NCBI GenBank assembly: GCA_937864295.1
Contig: CALMJA010000025.1
Span: 22,944 to 86,943 of the forward strand
Length of the DNA: 64,000 bases
Source of the DNA: an uncultured Candidatus Altimarinota bacterium
GTDB lineage: Bacteria > Patescibacteriota > Gracilibacteria > BD1-5 > UBA6164
Reading direction: 5' to 3'
The translations under genes were made by a program, and so were the position numbers. Every line of letters starts with the position of its first letter. The stretch's first letter is position 1. Under the pieces are notes generated by a model. It saw nothing but the letters and a program-made list of their open reading frames with translations, made no database searches and was not told where the DNA came from. This document shows positions 31,502 to 44,413 of this stretch, piece after piece.

Positions 31502-32368
31502 ATGAAAAATTTTTTAAAAGAATTATATGATAATTTTCCAGAATTAGAAAATTCTAAGGAAAAAGTAGATAAAGCAGTTTATTATTTAAAAGATAATAAG
31601 CCATTTTATGCTGCATCAAATGAATTTAAGACTAAATTAAAAACTAGGTTAGAAAATATTACATCTCTAACCTCTACAAAAAAATCAAATTTTTTTATTT
31701 TTGCAATACCAGTTTTTAGTTTGCTATTTATAGTTGTTTGATTTGCTTATTATTTTAAAGATATAACTTTTTTAAATGATAAAACAAATATTTCTGTTTG
31801 AAATCCAATTGAAAATTCAGTTATGAAAATGCAAGTTGTAAATAATGATGTAATTGAAGAAACATTTGTAGAAATTTGAGAAGATTTGTCTTTAGATAAT
31901 ACAAAGAATACTTTTATTAAAACAGAAAAAAATATAGTAAAAAATAGTGATAAGGAAATTGTTGAAAATAAGGTTGATTTAACAATTAAAGAACCAATTA
32001 TAGAACTTAATATTGAAGAAAATATAAATGAGGCTACTATAGAAAATGATGATATATTTAACTTTTTAGAAGCACTTTGAGAAAATTTAGATGATAATCA
32101 ATCTTTTGGCTCTGATGTAAGTAATATGTGATGAAGTAGTTTGAAAATGATGTGAGAATCTGCTCCTATGATTATGTCAGATTCTGTATCTGAATCTGAA
32201 TCTACTTTTATAATGGAAAGTGAACCTATTTGATTTGAAGATTTTTGTAAAAACAATATTTGAACTATTTATGAAGCAGGAGATGAGAAAATTTGTAGAG
32301 TAGATAAAAAAGAATGTTTATCAAGTAATTATGTAAATTGAGTTTGTGAATTTAAAGAAATAAAATAA
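31502..32368 (+). CDS. Membrane-bound anti-sigma-factor-like protein
   Basis: 288 residues. A cytoplasmic N-terminal domain of about 60 residues is followed by one membrane segment (FFIFAIPVFSLLFIVVGFAY) and a long acidic, Asn/Ser/Met-rich external region ending in a Cys-containing segment (FCKNN ... CRVDKKECLSSN). The size, single helix and position directly after an ECF sigma gene point to an anti-sigma factor, although no zinc HCC motif is seen in the cytoplasmic part. Inference from context. Confidence 0.7.
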
Positions 32369-32371
32369 AAT

Positions 32372-32405
32372 AAAAGCATAAAATTTAAACAAATTTTATG
32401 CTTTT
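32372..32405 (+). terminator. Terminator after anti-sigma gene
   Basis: GCATAAAATTT / AAATTTTATGC stem, AAAC loop, T-run. Confidence 0.88.
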
Positions 32406-32406
32406 T

Positions 32407-32432
32407 TGTCACTTTTTTATTTAAATGCCGTT
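32407..32432 (+). promoter_or_regulatory. ECF-type promoter of beta-propeller gene
   Basis: TGTCAC (32407-32412), 16 bases, CGTT (32429-32432). Shares the TTGTCACTTTTTT start with the sigma operon promoter at 30914. Confidence 0.6.
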
Positions 32433-32470
32433 TTATTAATTGTAGTATTTTATTTTTTAATAAAAAAATT

Positions 32471-34762
32471 ATGAAAAAATCTTTTTTATTATTATGTACA
32501 AGCTTGTTTGCTTTTGCTCCTACATATGCAGCATTAGAGGATAATTCAATTGAAGCAGAATTGGACGCTCAAAAAGTAAAAACTCTTAATACAGATTTTA
32601 AATTAAAATCTTTTGAGAGCTGTCAAAATATGGAAGATGTAATGGGTGATTATATTAAAGAGTATTGGAAAAATAATAAACAAAATTATTATAGATATCC
32701 AATGATGTTAGATGATGTTATGTTTTGATCTATGGAAAAATCTGAAGAAGCTGTAATGGAAACTTCAAATGTAGTTGCTGATCAAGCATCAGGTTCTCCT
32801 GCAACACCTGATTTTTCACAAACAAATAATCAAGTAGTTTGAGTTGATGAATCAGATATCATAAAAACAGATGGTAAATATATATATTATTTTAATGATA
32901 GTGATAGTTATGTTTATATCGTTTCAGTTGCAAATAAAGAAATAGTTAAAAAAATAAAAGTTCCAAAAACTTTTTATTCTCCTATTTTATATTTAGGAAA
33001 CAATACTCTAACTATTTTATCTAGTTGATATTCAAATCAAGATTATTCAGCTAAATGATATTATATAAATAGAAATGATAAAACATATGTTATAGTTTTT
33101 AATATTGCAGATGTTAAAGCTCCAAAATTAGATAAATTATATATTACTGATTGAAGTTTAACTCAATCAAGAAAAATAGGCGATTATATATATATAATTT
33201 CAAATAACTATTTTAATATACCATATTATACTTTTAAAAGTGAAGATGATATAGATTTTTCTGTGTCAGATATAATGCCACAAAAAATAGATATCTCAAA
33301 AACAAGTATAAAAGCAAAACAAAATTTAAAAGTTAAATGAGCAGTTGCACCATATAATGTAACTTCTTGAAATGTTGCTGATTGTACTAAAATAAGTTAT
33401 GTTTTACCTGATGAAGAAACAATAAAACAATATGATTTTAATCCAAGTTATAATGTAATTTCAGTTATTGATACAAAAGATACAAGTAAAAAAGTAGAAA
33501 CTTCAGTTATTGCTTGAAGTAATAATCAAATATATATGAGTTTAGATAATTTATATATGACTTCAAATATGTATCAAAGTTATGATTTTGCATGTCCTAT
33601 GAATGCTAGATGTTTTGCTCCTTGGTTTTCTAGAGGATCAAATACACTTTTACACAAATTAAATGTGGCTTGAATGAAAGTTACATATCAAGATTCTACA
33701 ATAATTCCATGAACTCCATTGACTCAATATAGTATGGATGAATATAAAACTGATTTTAGAATACTTACTCAAACTAATTCTTGGGAAAGTGGTCAAAATG
33801 AAAGTCATACAGATTTATACATTCTAGATAAAGCTTTATCTTTAAAATGAAGTTTAAAAAATCTTTGAACTTGAGAACAATTTAAATGAAGTAGATATAT
33901 AGGTGATAAATTATTTTTAGTTACATTTGAACAAACTGATCCACTTTTTGTTATAGATGTTGCTGATAGTGCTTCTCCAAAAATTTTATGAGAATTAAAA
34001 ATCCCATGATATAGTACATATTTACATCCATATGATGCAAATCATTTAATTGGTATTGGTTATGATACAAAAGAAAATGAATGGGGTTGAATAGTTAATT
34101 CATGATTAAAAGTAGATTTATATGAAATTAATTATGATAAAAAATGTGGTGATACTTGATTAACTGCATTAGAAAAATCAAAATGTGATAGTGGTGATTA
34201 CAAATGAATAATTGTTAAACAAAAATTTACAAAAACTCTAGGATCAAATTGAAGTTATAGTGAAGCTTTAGATAATCCAAGAATGTTTATGTGGAAGGCA
34301 AGTGATAAAAAATTATTTTTACCTGTAACTCTTTATGGTAATAATTGAGTAGATTTATATAGATATACTGATTTCTTTAATGGACTTGTTACTTTATCAA
34401 TAGATAAAGATGCTTGAATAAAAGAAGATTATAGAGTAACTCATATAGATACTACTTGACTTGAAGCAGAAAGAGAAAAAGAATGTAGTGTTTATACTAA
34501 ACAAACTACACAAAGTTCTTGTGTAAAACTTATAAATTGAGAACAATATTGTGAAGATAGAGTTTATAATTATGTACCTACTTATTGTTATGCTGAATCT
34601 AAAATTTGAGAATATTTAGCATCGAGAAGTTGGAATTATTATAATAGTTTCATAAAAAGAGCATTATGGGTTTGAGAAAATTCTTATAGTGTTTCAAATT
34701 CTTATGTTTCTTCTAATAATATATCAACTTGAAAAGAAATTTTTAAATTACAATTAAAATAA
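32471..34762 (+). CDS. Secreted beta-propeller-domain protein
   Basis: 763 residues. Signal peptide of 20 residues (LLLCTSLFAFAPTYA). The family block QVVGVDESDIIKTDGKYIYY is the start of the beta-propeller domain found in many secreted bacterial and archaeal proteins (PF09826 type). Later blocks RYIGDKLFLVTFEQTDPLFV and HPYDANHLIGIGYDTKEN continue the blades. Six or more cysteines appear in the last third. It is likely an exported surface protein under ECF sigma control. The final function is unknown. Confidence 0.85.
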
Positions 34763-34764
34763 TA

Positions 34765-34793
34765 AAAAAATAGCCAATAATTGGCTATTTTTT
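34765..34793 (+). terminator. Terminator after beta-propeller gene
   Basis: TAGCCAA / TTGGCTA stem, three-base loop, A and T tracts. Confidence 0.88.
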
Positions 34794-34820
34794 GTGTTTT
34801 TTACAAAAATATGATTTAAT
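34792..34820 (+). promoter_or_regulatory. Promoter of the ATP synthase operon
   Basis: TTGTGT, 17-bp spacer, TTTAAT (34815-34820), 30 bases before the first gene. It matches the TTGTGT-N17-TATAAT promoter at 29761 in layout. Confidence 0.6.
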
Positions 34821-34849
34821 AATATTATTATTATTAAAATATTATATTT

Positions 34850-36193
34850 ATGGACTTATCATTTGCATGAGCATGACTTGCTATTTGACTTGCATGACTT
34901 TGAATATCTATAGGTCAATGATTTTTGATTTATAAAGCAATGGAAGTTATTGGTAAAAATCCAAAAATGTCACCATTTTATTTGACTACAACTGTTCTAT
35001 GAGTTGCACTTGTTGAATCAGCATGAATATATGGTTTAATAGTGGCATTTAAAATATTATCCACTACTTTTGTTGATCCTATAACTGCTATTTGAGTTGG
35101 TCTTGCAATCTGACTTGCATGACTTTGAGCTTGAGTTTGAGAATGATATTTGGTTTCAGGTGCTTTGGAAGCTATGAATAAAGATCCTGAAAATAAAAAT
35201 AAAATTTTAACTTATATGATTTTATTTTTAGCACTTGTAGAATCTTCAGCTATATATGGATTAATAATAGCATTTCAATTATTATCAAAACTAGATTTAT
35301 CTCCGTTTTTAGCTATATGAGCATGACTTTCTGTTTGATTTGCTTGACTCTGAGTTGCTATAGGTGAATGATTAGTTTCAAGGAGGGCTCTAATTGTTAT
35401 TTGAGATAAGCCAGAGTTAACTTCTTATTTATTACCTATAACTGTTTTAGGTATAGCACTAGTAGAATCAGCAGCAATTTATGGTCTTATTATGTCATTT
35501 TCTATTATAAATGCTACAAATTTAGTTGATCCAGTTATTGCTATATGAGCATGATTAGCTGTATGACTTGCATGACTTTGAGTTTGAATTTGAGAATGAA
35601 TATTGGTTTCAAATGCTATAGAATCTATGTGAATTTTTAGAGTAAATAAAACAAAAACTCTTACTTATATGATTTTATTTTTGGCACTAGTAGAATCATC
35701 AGCAATTTATGGATTAATAGTTTGATTACAAATGCTTTCAGTTTGAGATATTTCATGAATTGGAGCTGTATGAGCATGATTAGCTGTATGACTTGCATGA
35801 CTTTGAGTTTGAATTTGAGAATGAGTATTATCAGGTAGATCTATATTATTGATATCAAAAAGACCTACTTTATCAATATTTTTCTTAACTGTAACTATTT
35901 TATGAATAGCACTAGTAGAATCAGCAGCTATATATGGTTTAATTATAGCTATACAAATTATTTCTACTCCAGCTATTTTAGGAGTTATGTGATTATGAGC
36001 ATGATTATGAGTTTGATTTGCTTGAATTTGAGCATGAATAGGAGAATGATATATGGTTTCATGAGCTTTTGAAGCAATGTATAGAAATCCAGCTTATAAG
36101 ACAAAAATATTAACTTATATGATTTTATGAATAGCACTAGTAGAATCAGCAGCAATTTACTCTTTATTAGTAGCGTTTAATATCTTATTTTAG
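34850..36193 (+). CDS. atpE: ATP synthase c subunit, six fused hairpins (copy 1)
   Basis: 447 residues, about six times the usual 75. Six c-type hairpins are in tandem, each with a Gly-rich first helix (GAGLAIGLAGLG type) and a second helix with the ion-binding Glu in ALVES-x-x-IYG. The first hairpin has GQG in the first helix; hairpins 2 to 6 have GEG. Most of the glycines are TGA (many TGAs in each first helix), so it is invisible to standard-code callers. The ES...Y pattern with Q or E in helix 1 resembles sodium-binding c subunits. Loops between the hairpins vary. Confidence 0.93.
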
Positions 36194-36300
36194 TCTAAAA
36201 AAAAGACACAAAAAAAAGATTTGATTTTTTTATAAAAATAGTTATTATACCAAACAAAAAGCTGTTTTAAAAAACCCTAAAAATCCCTTAGAATAGGGAA

Positions 36301-36340
36301 AAAGCAAATGAAAAAATATAATTTTCATTTGCTTTTTTTT
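36301..36340 (+). terminator. Hairpin between c-subunit copy 1 and atpB
   Basis: GCAAATGAAAA / TTTTCATTTGC stem with seven-base loop and eight T residues. It is preceded by CCCT...AGGG complementary bases. The 206-bp gap (36194-36399) holds nothing else recognisable. It could end or attenuate the copy-1 transcript. Confidence 0.75.
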
Positions 36341-36399
36341 TAGTGTTAACTATACTTTTTTGGTTTTAATTTATTTGTATAACTTTTTAATACAAACAT

Positions 36400-37245
36400 A
36401 TGGATGTACTACATAATTTTTTAAATGCATATTACCATTCATCTGGTGAGCATGTATGATTAAACCCATATTTTTTGTGAACATTTATTGTTCTAGGTTT
36501 AATACTTATTATTTATTTTTTTGTTACAAAAAAACCAAATTCTAGTTTTTCTATATTTTTTGATATGATTTTTGAAAAAGTTTATAATTTTTTTGAAGAT
36601 ATATTATGAGTAGAAGAAAAAAAATGGACTAAATTATATATAACAGGTATGTTTTTTGTTATATTAATTTCAAATCTTTTATGAGTTTTTCTAGAAATAA
36701 TTTGAATAGGTCTGCCTTTCTTACATGAAGTTATTCATATTCCAACATCTGATATAAATTTCAATGTTGCTATGGCTATAATTTGAGTATGTATAGTTAT
36801 ATATGAACAATTTAAATTTCTTTGATTTTGAAAAGCGTTATATGAATATGTTCCTTTTTTATGAAAAGATTATATTCCATATGAAAAAGGTAAATTAAAT
36901 AAATTTATAGATATTCCATTGTTTATATTAGTTAAATTTTTTGATATAGTTATATCTTTATTCTTAGGTATACTTGAAATAGTATGACACTGAGCTAAAA
37001 TTATATCTTTATCATTTAGACTTTTTGGTAATATAACTTCTTGAGGTATGTTACTTGCTATGCTTTTGGCATGAGTTGAACTTTTAACTTGATCAATAAG
37101 TTGATTTATATTTTCAAAAGAAATTAATTTTCCAATTATATTTCCACTTATACTACATTTACAATGATTACTTGTAGCTTTAATACAAGCATTGGTATTT
37201 CCTCTTTTGATTGCTATTTTTATTAAAGTAGCAAAAGCGCATTAA
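36400..37245 (+). CDS. atpB: ATP synthase F0 subunit a
   Basis: 281 residues, about six helices. The conserved Arg helix is SLSFRLFGNITSGGMLL, followed by HLQGLLVALIQALVFPLLI. Subunit a forms the ion half-channels against the c ring. It sits between the two c-subunit genes. Confidence 0.95.
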
Positions 37246-37284
37246 AATTATTTACTTATTTATATTATTTAATTAAAAATTCTT

Positions 37285-38631
37285 ATGGAAAATTTAGCAA
37301 ATTTTATATGAGCATGATTGGCAATTTGATTGTCATGAGTTTGAGTTGCTATAGGGCAATGAATGCTTTGAAAAAATGCTGTTGAAGCTATGTGAAAAAA
37401 TAAAGATTTATCTTCTTTTTTCTTAACAATTACTATTCTTGGTATCGCACTTGTTGAATCAGCTGCAATTTATTGATTAGTTGTTGCATTTAAAATACTT
37501 GGTATAGAAGATATATCTATGGCAGCATCAATTTGAGCATGATTAGCTATATGACTTGCATGAATGTGAGCATGAATCTGAGAACTTATTGCTTGAGCTA
37601 TGTCTGCTATTAGTAATAATCCAAAAATAAAAGGTAGAATTATGGCTTATATGGTATTATTTGTTGCATTGGTTGAAGCTGCTGCAATTTACTGATTAGT
37701 TATAGCATTTAAAATACTTTGAGATACAGATTTTACAAATCAAGCTTTTGTTGGTATGTGATTGGCAGTTTGATTAGCATGATTATGAGTTGCAATTTGA
37801 CAATGAATATTAGCTGATAGATCTATGGAAGTTATGTCAAAACAAGAATCTATGATTTGATTTTTCTTAACAATTACTATTCTTGGTATCGCACTTGTTG
37901 AATCTGCTGCTATATATTGACTTGTTGTTGCTTTTGATATTTTTGGTAAAGAATTATCACTTATGGCTGCAACTTGAGCATGATTAGCTATATGACTTGC
38001 ATGACTTTGAGCTTGAGTTTGAGAATGAATACTTATTGCTTGAGCACTTACTGCTATAAGTAGAAACCCAAAAATAAAAGGTAAACTTTTAACTTTTATG
38101 GTACTTTTCGTAGCTTTAGTTGAAGTTACTGCTATTTATTGATTAATTATTGCATTTAAAATTTCTAGTGATTTCAATTCTTGAATTGATCAATTAGTAT
38201 ATGTATGAACATGATTGGCTATATGACTTGCATGATTATGAGTTGCAATTTGACAATGAAATTTAGCTGAAAAATGATTAGAGGTAATGTGAAAAAACCC
38301 ATCAATTATTGGTTTTATGTTAACTGTTTCTATATTGTGAGTTGCACTTGTTGAATCAGCTGTTATATATGCACTAGTTGTTTCATTTAAAATATTATGA
38401 GCGCAAGCTACATTATCATGATTAGCTGCTGTTTGAGCATGACTTGCAATATGACTTGCATGATTATGAGCTTGAGTTGGTGAATGATTATTAATAAAAG
38501 GTGCTTTAAAATGAATAAATTCTGATCCAGAATCTAAAGGTAAAACTCTAGCATTTATGGTATTGTTCGTAGCATTGGTAGAAGTTGTTGCTATATATTG
38601 ATTATTAATAGCATTTAAAATTATTGGTTAA
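37285..38631 (+). CDS. atpE: ATP synthase c subunit, six fused hairpins (copy 2)
   Basis: 448 residues, again six tandem c hairpins, clearly paralogous to copy 1 but diverged. Helix 1 of hairpins 1, 3 and 5 carries GQG (VAIGQG), while hairpins 2, 4 and 6 carry GEG or GEL, a strict alternation. Helix 2 has the Glu in every hairpin (IALVES or VALVE-x-x-x-IYG). Gly is mainly TGA. Either protein could supply half of a 12-hairpin ring, or each could build its own. It follows atpB by 39 bases. Confidence 0.93.
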
Positions 38632-38654
38632 TTTTTAATATTTTATTTTATATT

Positions 38655-39128
38655 ATGGAAGATTTAAAATTAGAATTGATTATTGCTGCTATGATCAATT
38701 TTGCTATATTATTTTTTGTTTTTAAACATTTTCTTTGAAAGAAATTATCTGAAGCTATTGAAGAAAGAAGAAAACATTTAAAAGCATCTGCTGAAGCTGA
38801 AGATATAGCTAAAGCAAAGTTAGAAGAAGCAGAATGACAAGTTAAAAACATATTAGATGAAGCTAGAAATAATGCTTCAAAAATAGAAAAAACAGCAGAA
38901 GAGCTATCTAAACAAAATACTGCAAAGGCTTTAGAAAGAGCAAGTAAAGATGCAGAATATATTTTAGAAAATGCTAAATCTCAAACAGAAAAAGATAGAT
39001 TAGATATGATTAATTCTATGAGATCTAGAGTTTTGGATTTATCTTTAAAATTAAGTTCTAAATTATTTTCTAAAGAAACTGCTAATAAAGATTTTTTAGA
39101 AAAGGAATTAGATGTATTAACTAAATAA
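38655..39128 (+). CDS. atpF: ATP synthase F0 subunit b
   Basis: 157 residues. One N-terminal membrane helix (LIIAAMINFAILFFVFKHFL) is followed by a long Ala/Glu/Lys coiled coil. This is the peripheral stalk that links F0 to F1. One copy only, so a homodimer is expected. Confidence 0.92.
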
Positions 39129-39136
39129 TAAATATT

Positions 39137-39493
39137 ATGACACAAGATGTTAATATAAATAATTTAACTTTAGAAGAATCTAAAATTTTACTTAATGAAG
39201 TTAAATTATATAGAAATTTGAAAAAACAACTTGGTTCTAGGTGAGTAGCTTTATACAATAAAATGAAAACTTGAAAAAAGAATTTAGTTGTAGAATATTT
39301 TCCAGTAATTTCAGAAGATCTTGCTTGGGAAGAAGCAAATAAAGTATTTAAAAAAATATTTTCTTTAGATGTTAAAAAAGAAGATGTTATATTTACTCCA
39401 AAAGAATCAATACTTGGTTGAATAAGAGTATATGTTGATGACTCAGTTATTGATTTAAGTTATCTAAAAATAGAGAGAATTGTGAAAAAATAA
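39137..39493 (+). CDS. atpH: ATP synthase delta subunit, short form
   Basis: 118 residues versus about 180 in most bacteria. The C-terminal motif GGIRVYVDDSVIDLSYLKIE matches the delta family end (GG-x-R-V...D-x-S). The normal N-terminal helical domain that binds alpha is largely missing or greatly diverged. Position between b and alpha supports the call. Confidence 0.78.
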
Positions 39494-39522
39494 TAAATAA
39501 TTTTAATTTTAATATAATTTTT

Positions 39523-41028
39523 ATGTCAAAAGACTTATTAAACAGTATTATAAATGATATAGAAGCTAGAATTGATTCTGTTGAATTAAATCCTAGTGTA
39601 TGAAATGTTGGTGAAGTATTTTACCTATGAGATGGTGTTGCAAAAGTTTCAGGTTTAAGTCAAGTTTCTTACAATGAAGTAGTTGAATTTGAATCTGGTG
39701 CTAGAGGTATTGCTTTAAATTTAGAAGAACATTTTGTTTGAGTAGTAGTTTTATCTGGATTTAATACAATTAAAGAAGGTGAAAAAGTTTATTCAAATGG
39801 AAAAGTTTTAGAAGTTCCAGTTGGTAGAGGTTTAATTGGTAGAGTAGTAGATGCACTATGAAATCCTATAGATGGTTTAGGTGATATTAAATCAACTGAA
39901 AATTATCCTATTGAAAGAGTAGCTACTTGAGTTATGGCTAGAAAATCAGTTCATGAACCAATGTCTACAGGTATTAAAGCTATTGATGCTCTTGTACCAA
40001 TTGGTAGATGACAAAGAGAATTAATTATCGGTGATAGACAAACTGGTAAAACTCAAATTGCAATAGATGCTATTTTAAATCAAAAAGGTCAATGAGTAAC
40101 TTGTGTATACGTTGCTATTGGTCAAAAAGAAGGTAAAATCGCTAGAATTGTTGAAGAGCTTAAAAAAAGATGAGCTATGGATTATACTATAGTTGTTGCT
40201 GCTTGAGCTTCTGCTCCTGCTTCTATGCAATATTTATCTCCATATGCTGGTTGTGCTATGGCTGAATATTTCATGTTTAACAAAGAACATTCATTAATTA
40301 TCTATGATGATTTAACTAAACAAGCAAATGCTTATAGAGAAATGTCATTATTATTAAGAAGACCACCAGGTAGAGAAGCTTATCCATGAGATGTATTTTA
40401 TACTCACTCTAGATTACTTGAAAGAGCATCAAAATTAAATGATGAATTAGGTGCTGGTTCTATGACAGCTCTTCCTATTATTGAAACTCAAGCTTGAGAT
40501 GTTTCTGCTTATATTCCAACAAATGTAATTTCAATTACTGATGGACAAATATTTTTAGAATCAAACTTATTTAATGCAGGTCAAAAACCAGCTATCAATG
40601 TTTGATTATCAGTTTCAAGAGTTTGAGGTTCTGCTCAAATCAAAGGTATGAAAAAAGTTTCAGGTACTTTAAAATTAGACTTAGCTCAATATAGAGAACT
40701 TGCTGCATTTTCACAATTTGCTTCTGATTTAGATAAAGAAACAAAAGCACAATTAGATAGAGGTGCTAGAATGATGGAATTATTAAAACAATGAGTTTAT
40801 TCTCCTGTTACAGTTGAAAAACAAATTGCTTCAATTTATGCTGGTTGAAAAGGTTACTTAGATGCTATTGATGTTTCTAAAGTTGCTAAATTTGAACATG
40901 ATTTATATTCTACATTAGATGAAGAAAAAACTATTTTGGCATATATATCAAAAGAAAAACAAATGAATGAAGAAATTGAAGCAAAATTAATTGAAGTTAT
41001 TAAAAAAGTTGTTGAATTAAATAAATAA
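39523..41028 (+). CDS. atpA: ATP synthase F1 alpha subunit
   Basis: 501 residues, standard length. P-loop GDRQTGKT near residue 170, and the C-terminal helical domain. It contains [19 protein letters not shown] and [15 protein letters not shown]. Glycines mix GGT and TGA. Alpha forms the non-catalytic sites in the hexamer with beta. Confidence 0.97.
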
Positions 41029-41055
41029 TTTTATCAAATAAATTAAATAAATTTT

Positions 41056-41970
41056 ATGGCAAATGCTAAAGAGATAAAAAGAAAAATAGGTTCCATAAAA
41101 AATACAGCAAAAATAACTAAAGCTATGGAGTTGATTTCAACTGTAAAGATGAAAAAATCTCAAGACTTAGCAATGGAAAAAAGAAACTTTGTTTTAGAAA
41201 TGTTAAAAATATTTCTAAGAGTTGAGGATTACCTTTCAGAGTTTCCACTTTTTTCTTCACCTAATTCATGAGAAAAAACTCTGTGAGTAGTTATAACTTC
41301 AAATAAATGATTATGTTGAGGTTATAATGTTAATGTTATGAAAAAAGTTAATTCTTATTTAAAAGAAACAGGTGAAAGTATGGATTATGTAGCTATTTGA
41401 AAAAAAGCTTCAAATTTCGTACTTAGAACTTGAAACAATTTAATTGCTGATTTTAGTGATGAATTTACTGATACATTGGACCCGGTTTTTACAAAAAAAA
41501 TATCAGAATTTATAAGAGAGGAATATCTTTCTTGAAAATATAATAAAGTAGTTGTATTCTATAATTTTTATGTAAATACAATTAAACAAATACCAGTTGC
41601 TAAGGTAAATTTACCTATAGATTCAGCTGATATAAAAAAATATCTTATTTCTATTTTGGAAGGTCATGTTGATATAGAAAAAGAAATTGAAGATATGAAA
41701 AATACTTATGCTTATGATTTAGAACCAAGTCCAGAAGAACTTGTATCTAGTGTAATACCAATGATTTTAGATATGATGTTGTTTGATGTTTTACTTAATG
41801 CTAAAGCAAGTGAACATAGTTCTAGAATGATTGCTATGAAAAATGCCAAAGATAGTGCAAATAAAATAGCTAAAGCTCTTACACTTAAATACAATAAAGC
41901 AAGACAAGCTAGTATTACTAGTGAAGTTTCTGAAATTACTGCTTGAGTTGAATCAATGAAAGAAGTTTAA
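41056..41970 (+). CDS. atpG: ATP synthase gamma subunit
   Basis: 304 residues. N-terminus [20 protein letters not shown] with [14 protein letters not shown], the coiled-coil shaft, and the C-terminal [20 protein letters not shown] helix, both typical of gamma. It couples rotation to catalysis. Confidence 0.95.
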
Positions 41971-41977
41971 AAATTTT

Positions 41978-42004
41978 TTGCACATAATTAAAAAGCACTA
42001 TAAT
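41978..42004 (+). promoter_or_regulatory. Possible internal promoter after atpG
   Basis: TTGCAC and TATAAT (41999-42004) with a short 15-bp spacer, 28 bases before the membrane-protein gene. Weak evidence. Confidence 0.35.
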
Positions 42005-42032
42005 AAATTTATTATATTTTAAATATTTTATT

Positions 42033-42368
42033 ATGAAAACATTATTGATTATCTTAAAGATAATAGTTAATGCTTTATTGTTTATATTTTATACATTGGT
42101 TTTTATTATTGCATCAAACTTCATTTTTTGATTAATTTTAGATTTAGTTCTAAACAAAAATGTTCCAGGAAGCGATGATCCAATTCATATGAAAATGGCT
42201 GTATTAGTTATATTTTTATCTTTACTTGTTACTTTATTATTTAGAAAATTTTTCTATATAAATATTTTTTCTAATAAAAATATAATTAACGAATCAAAAG
42301 ATAATAAATCTAAAATTGAATCAAATGATGAAGATTTAAAAATTTATGTAAATAAAGAAATAAAATAA
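42033..42368 (+). CDS. Two-helix membrane protein inserted in the atp operon
   Basis: 111 residues with two membrane segments (residues 3-38 and 55-75) and a charged Lys/Asp/Asn tail. It lies between gamma and beta, where no gene is normally found. It does not look like AtpI or AtpQ. It could be an assembly or regulatory partner; this is inference from location only. The following 102 bases are AT-rich without features. Confidence 0.6.
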
Positions 42369-42470
42369 TAAATTTATTAAAATCATAATAAATTTATTTA
42401 GAATAATAAAAATTTTTATTATCAAAATGAATTTAAATTAAAAAAATTTACAATTAATATTTTATATAAA

Positions 42471-43871
<1,401 letters not shown>

Positions 43872-43893
43872 TTAGTCTTTTAATTCAAAATTT

Positions 43894-44325
43894 ATGAAAT
43901 TAAAAATGTTATCATTTTCATGAGAAAGTTTTAATTCAGATGAAGTGATTTCTATTACATTAATGACTGCTGTTTGAGAAATAACTATACTAGACAATCA
44001 TTCTCCATTATTAACAAGTGTTAAACCTTCTACAATGTATTTATTATATACAGATTCAACTTGAATTGAAAAAAGAGATGATTTCGCAATTTGAAAATGA
44101 TTTGTTGAAGTAAGTAATAATGAAGTTAAAATAATGGCTGATATGCTTATTGATATAGAAGATCTTGATCTAGAATATGCAGAAAGAGCTAGAAATAAGG
44201 CTATTGAATTAATGGCTAAATATAGAGATAGTACTGATAAGCTTGACATGGAAAAATATATAGAAGCAGAAGATATGCTTTTAAAATCAATTGCTCAATT
44301 AAAGTTAAGTGATACTTTAAAATAA
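43894..44325 (+). CDS. atpC: ATP synthase epsilon subunit
   Basis: 143 residues. The N-terminal beta-sandwich includes AVGEITILDNHSPLLTSVKP, the typical epsilon block, and there are two C-terminal helices. Closes the operon. Several glycines are TGA. Confidence 0.93.
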
Positions 44326-44368
44326 AAAAATAATAAGACCAAAAAAGATTTGGTCTTATTATTTTTTT
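44324..44368 (+). terminator. Terminator of the atp operon
   Basis: 17-bp stem AATAATAAGACCAAA / TTTGGTCTTATTATT with short loop and T-run. Confidence 0.9.
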
Positions 44369-44377
44369 TTGTATAAT
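44350..44377 (+). promoter_or_regulatory. Putative promoter of the HXS cluster
   Basis: TATAAT at 44372-44377, 36 bases before the first HXS gene, with TTGGTC about 16 bases upstream inside the terminator stem. The -35 is weak. Confidence 0.45.
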
Positions 44378-44413
44378 AGTCAAAATATTTTTTTTATTTA
44401 ATAATATAAATAT

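Noticed and set aside
34850..36193. V-type K subunit instead of F-type c
   Set aside because: Glu in every hairpin and neighbours a, b, delta, alpha, gamma, beta, epsilon are F-type.
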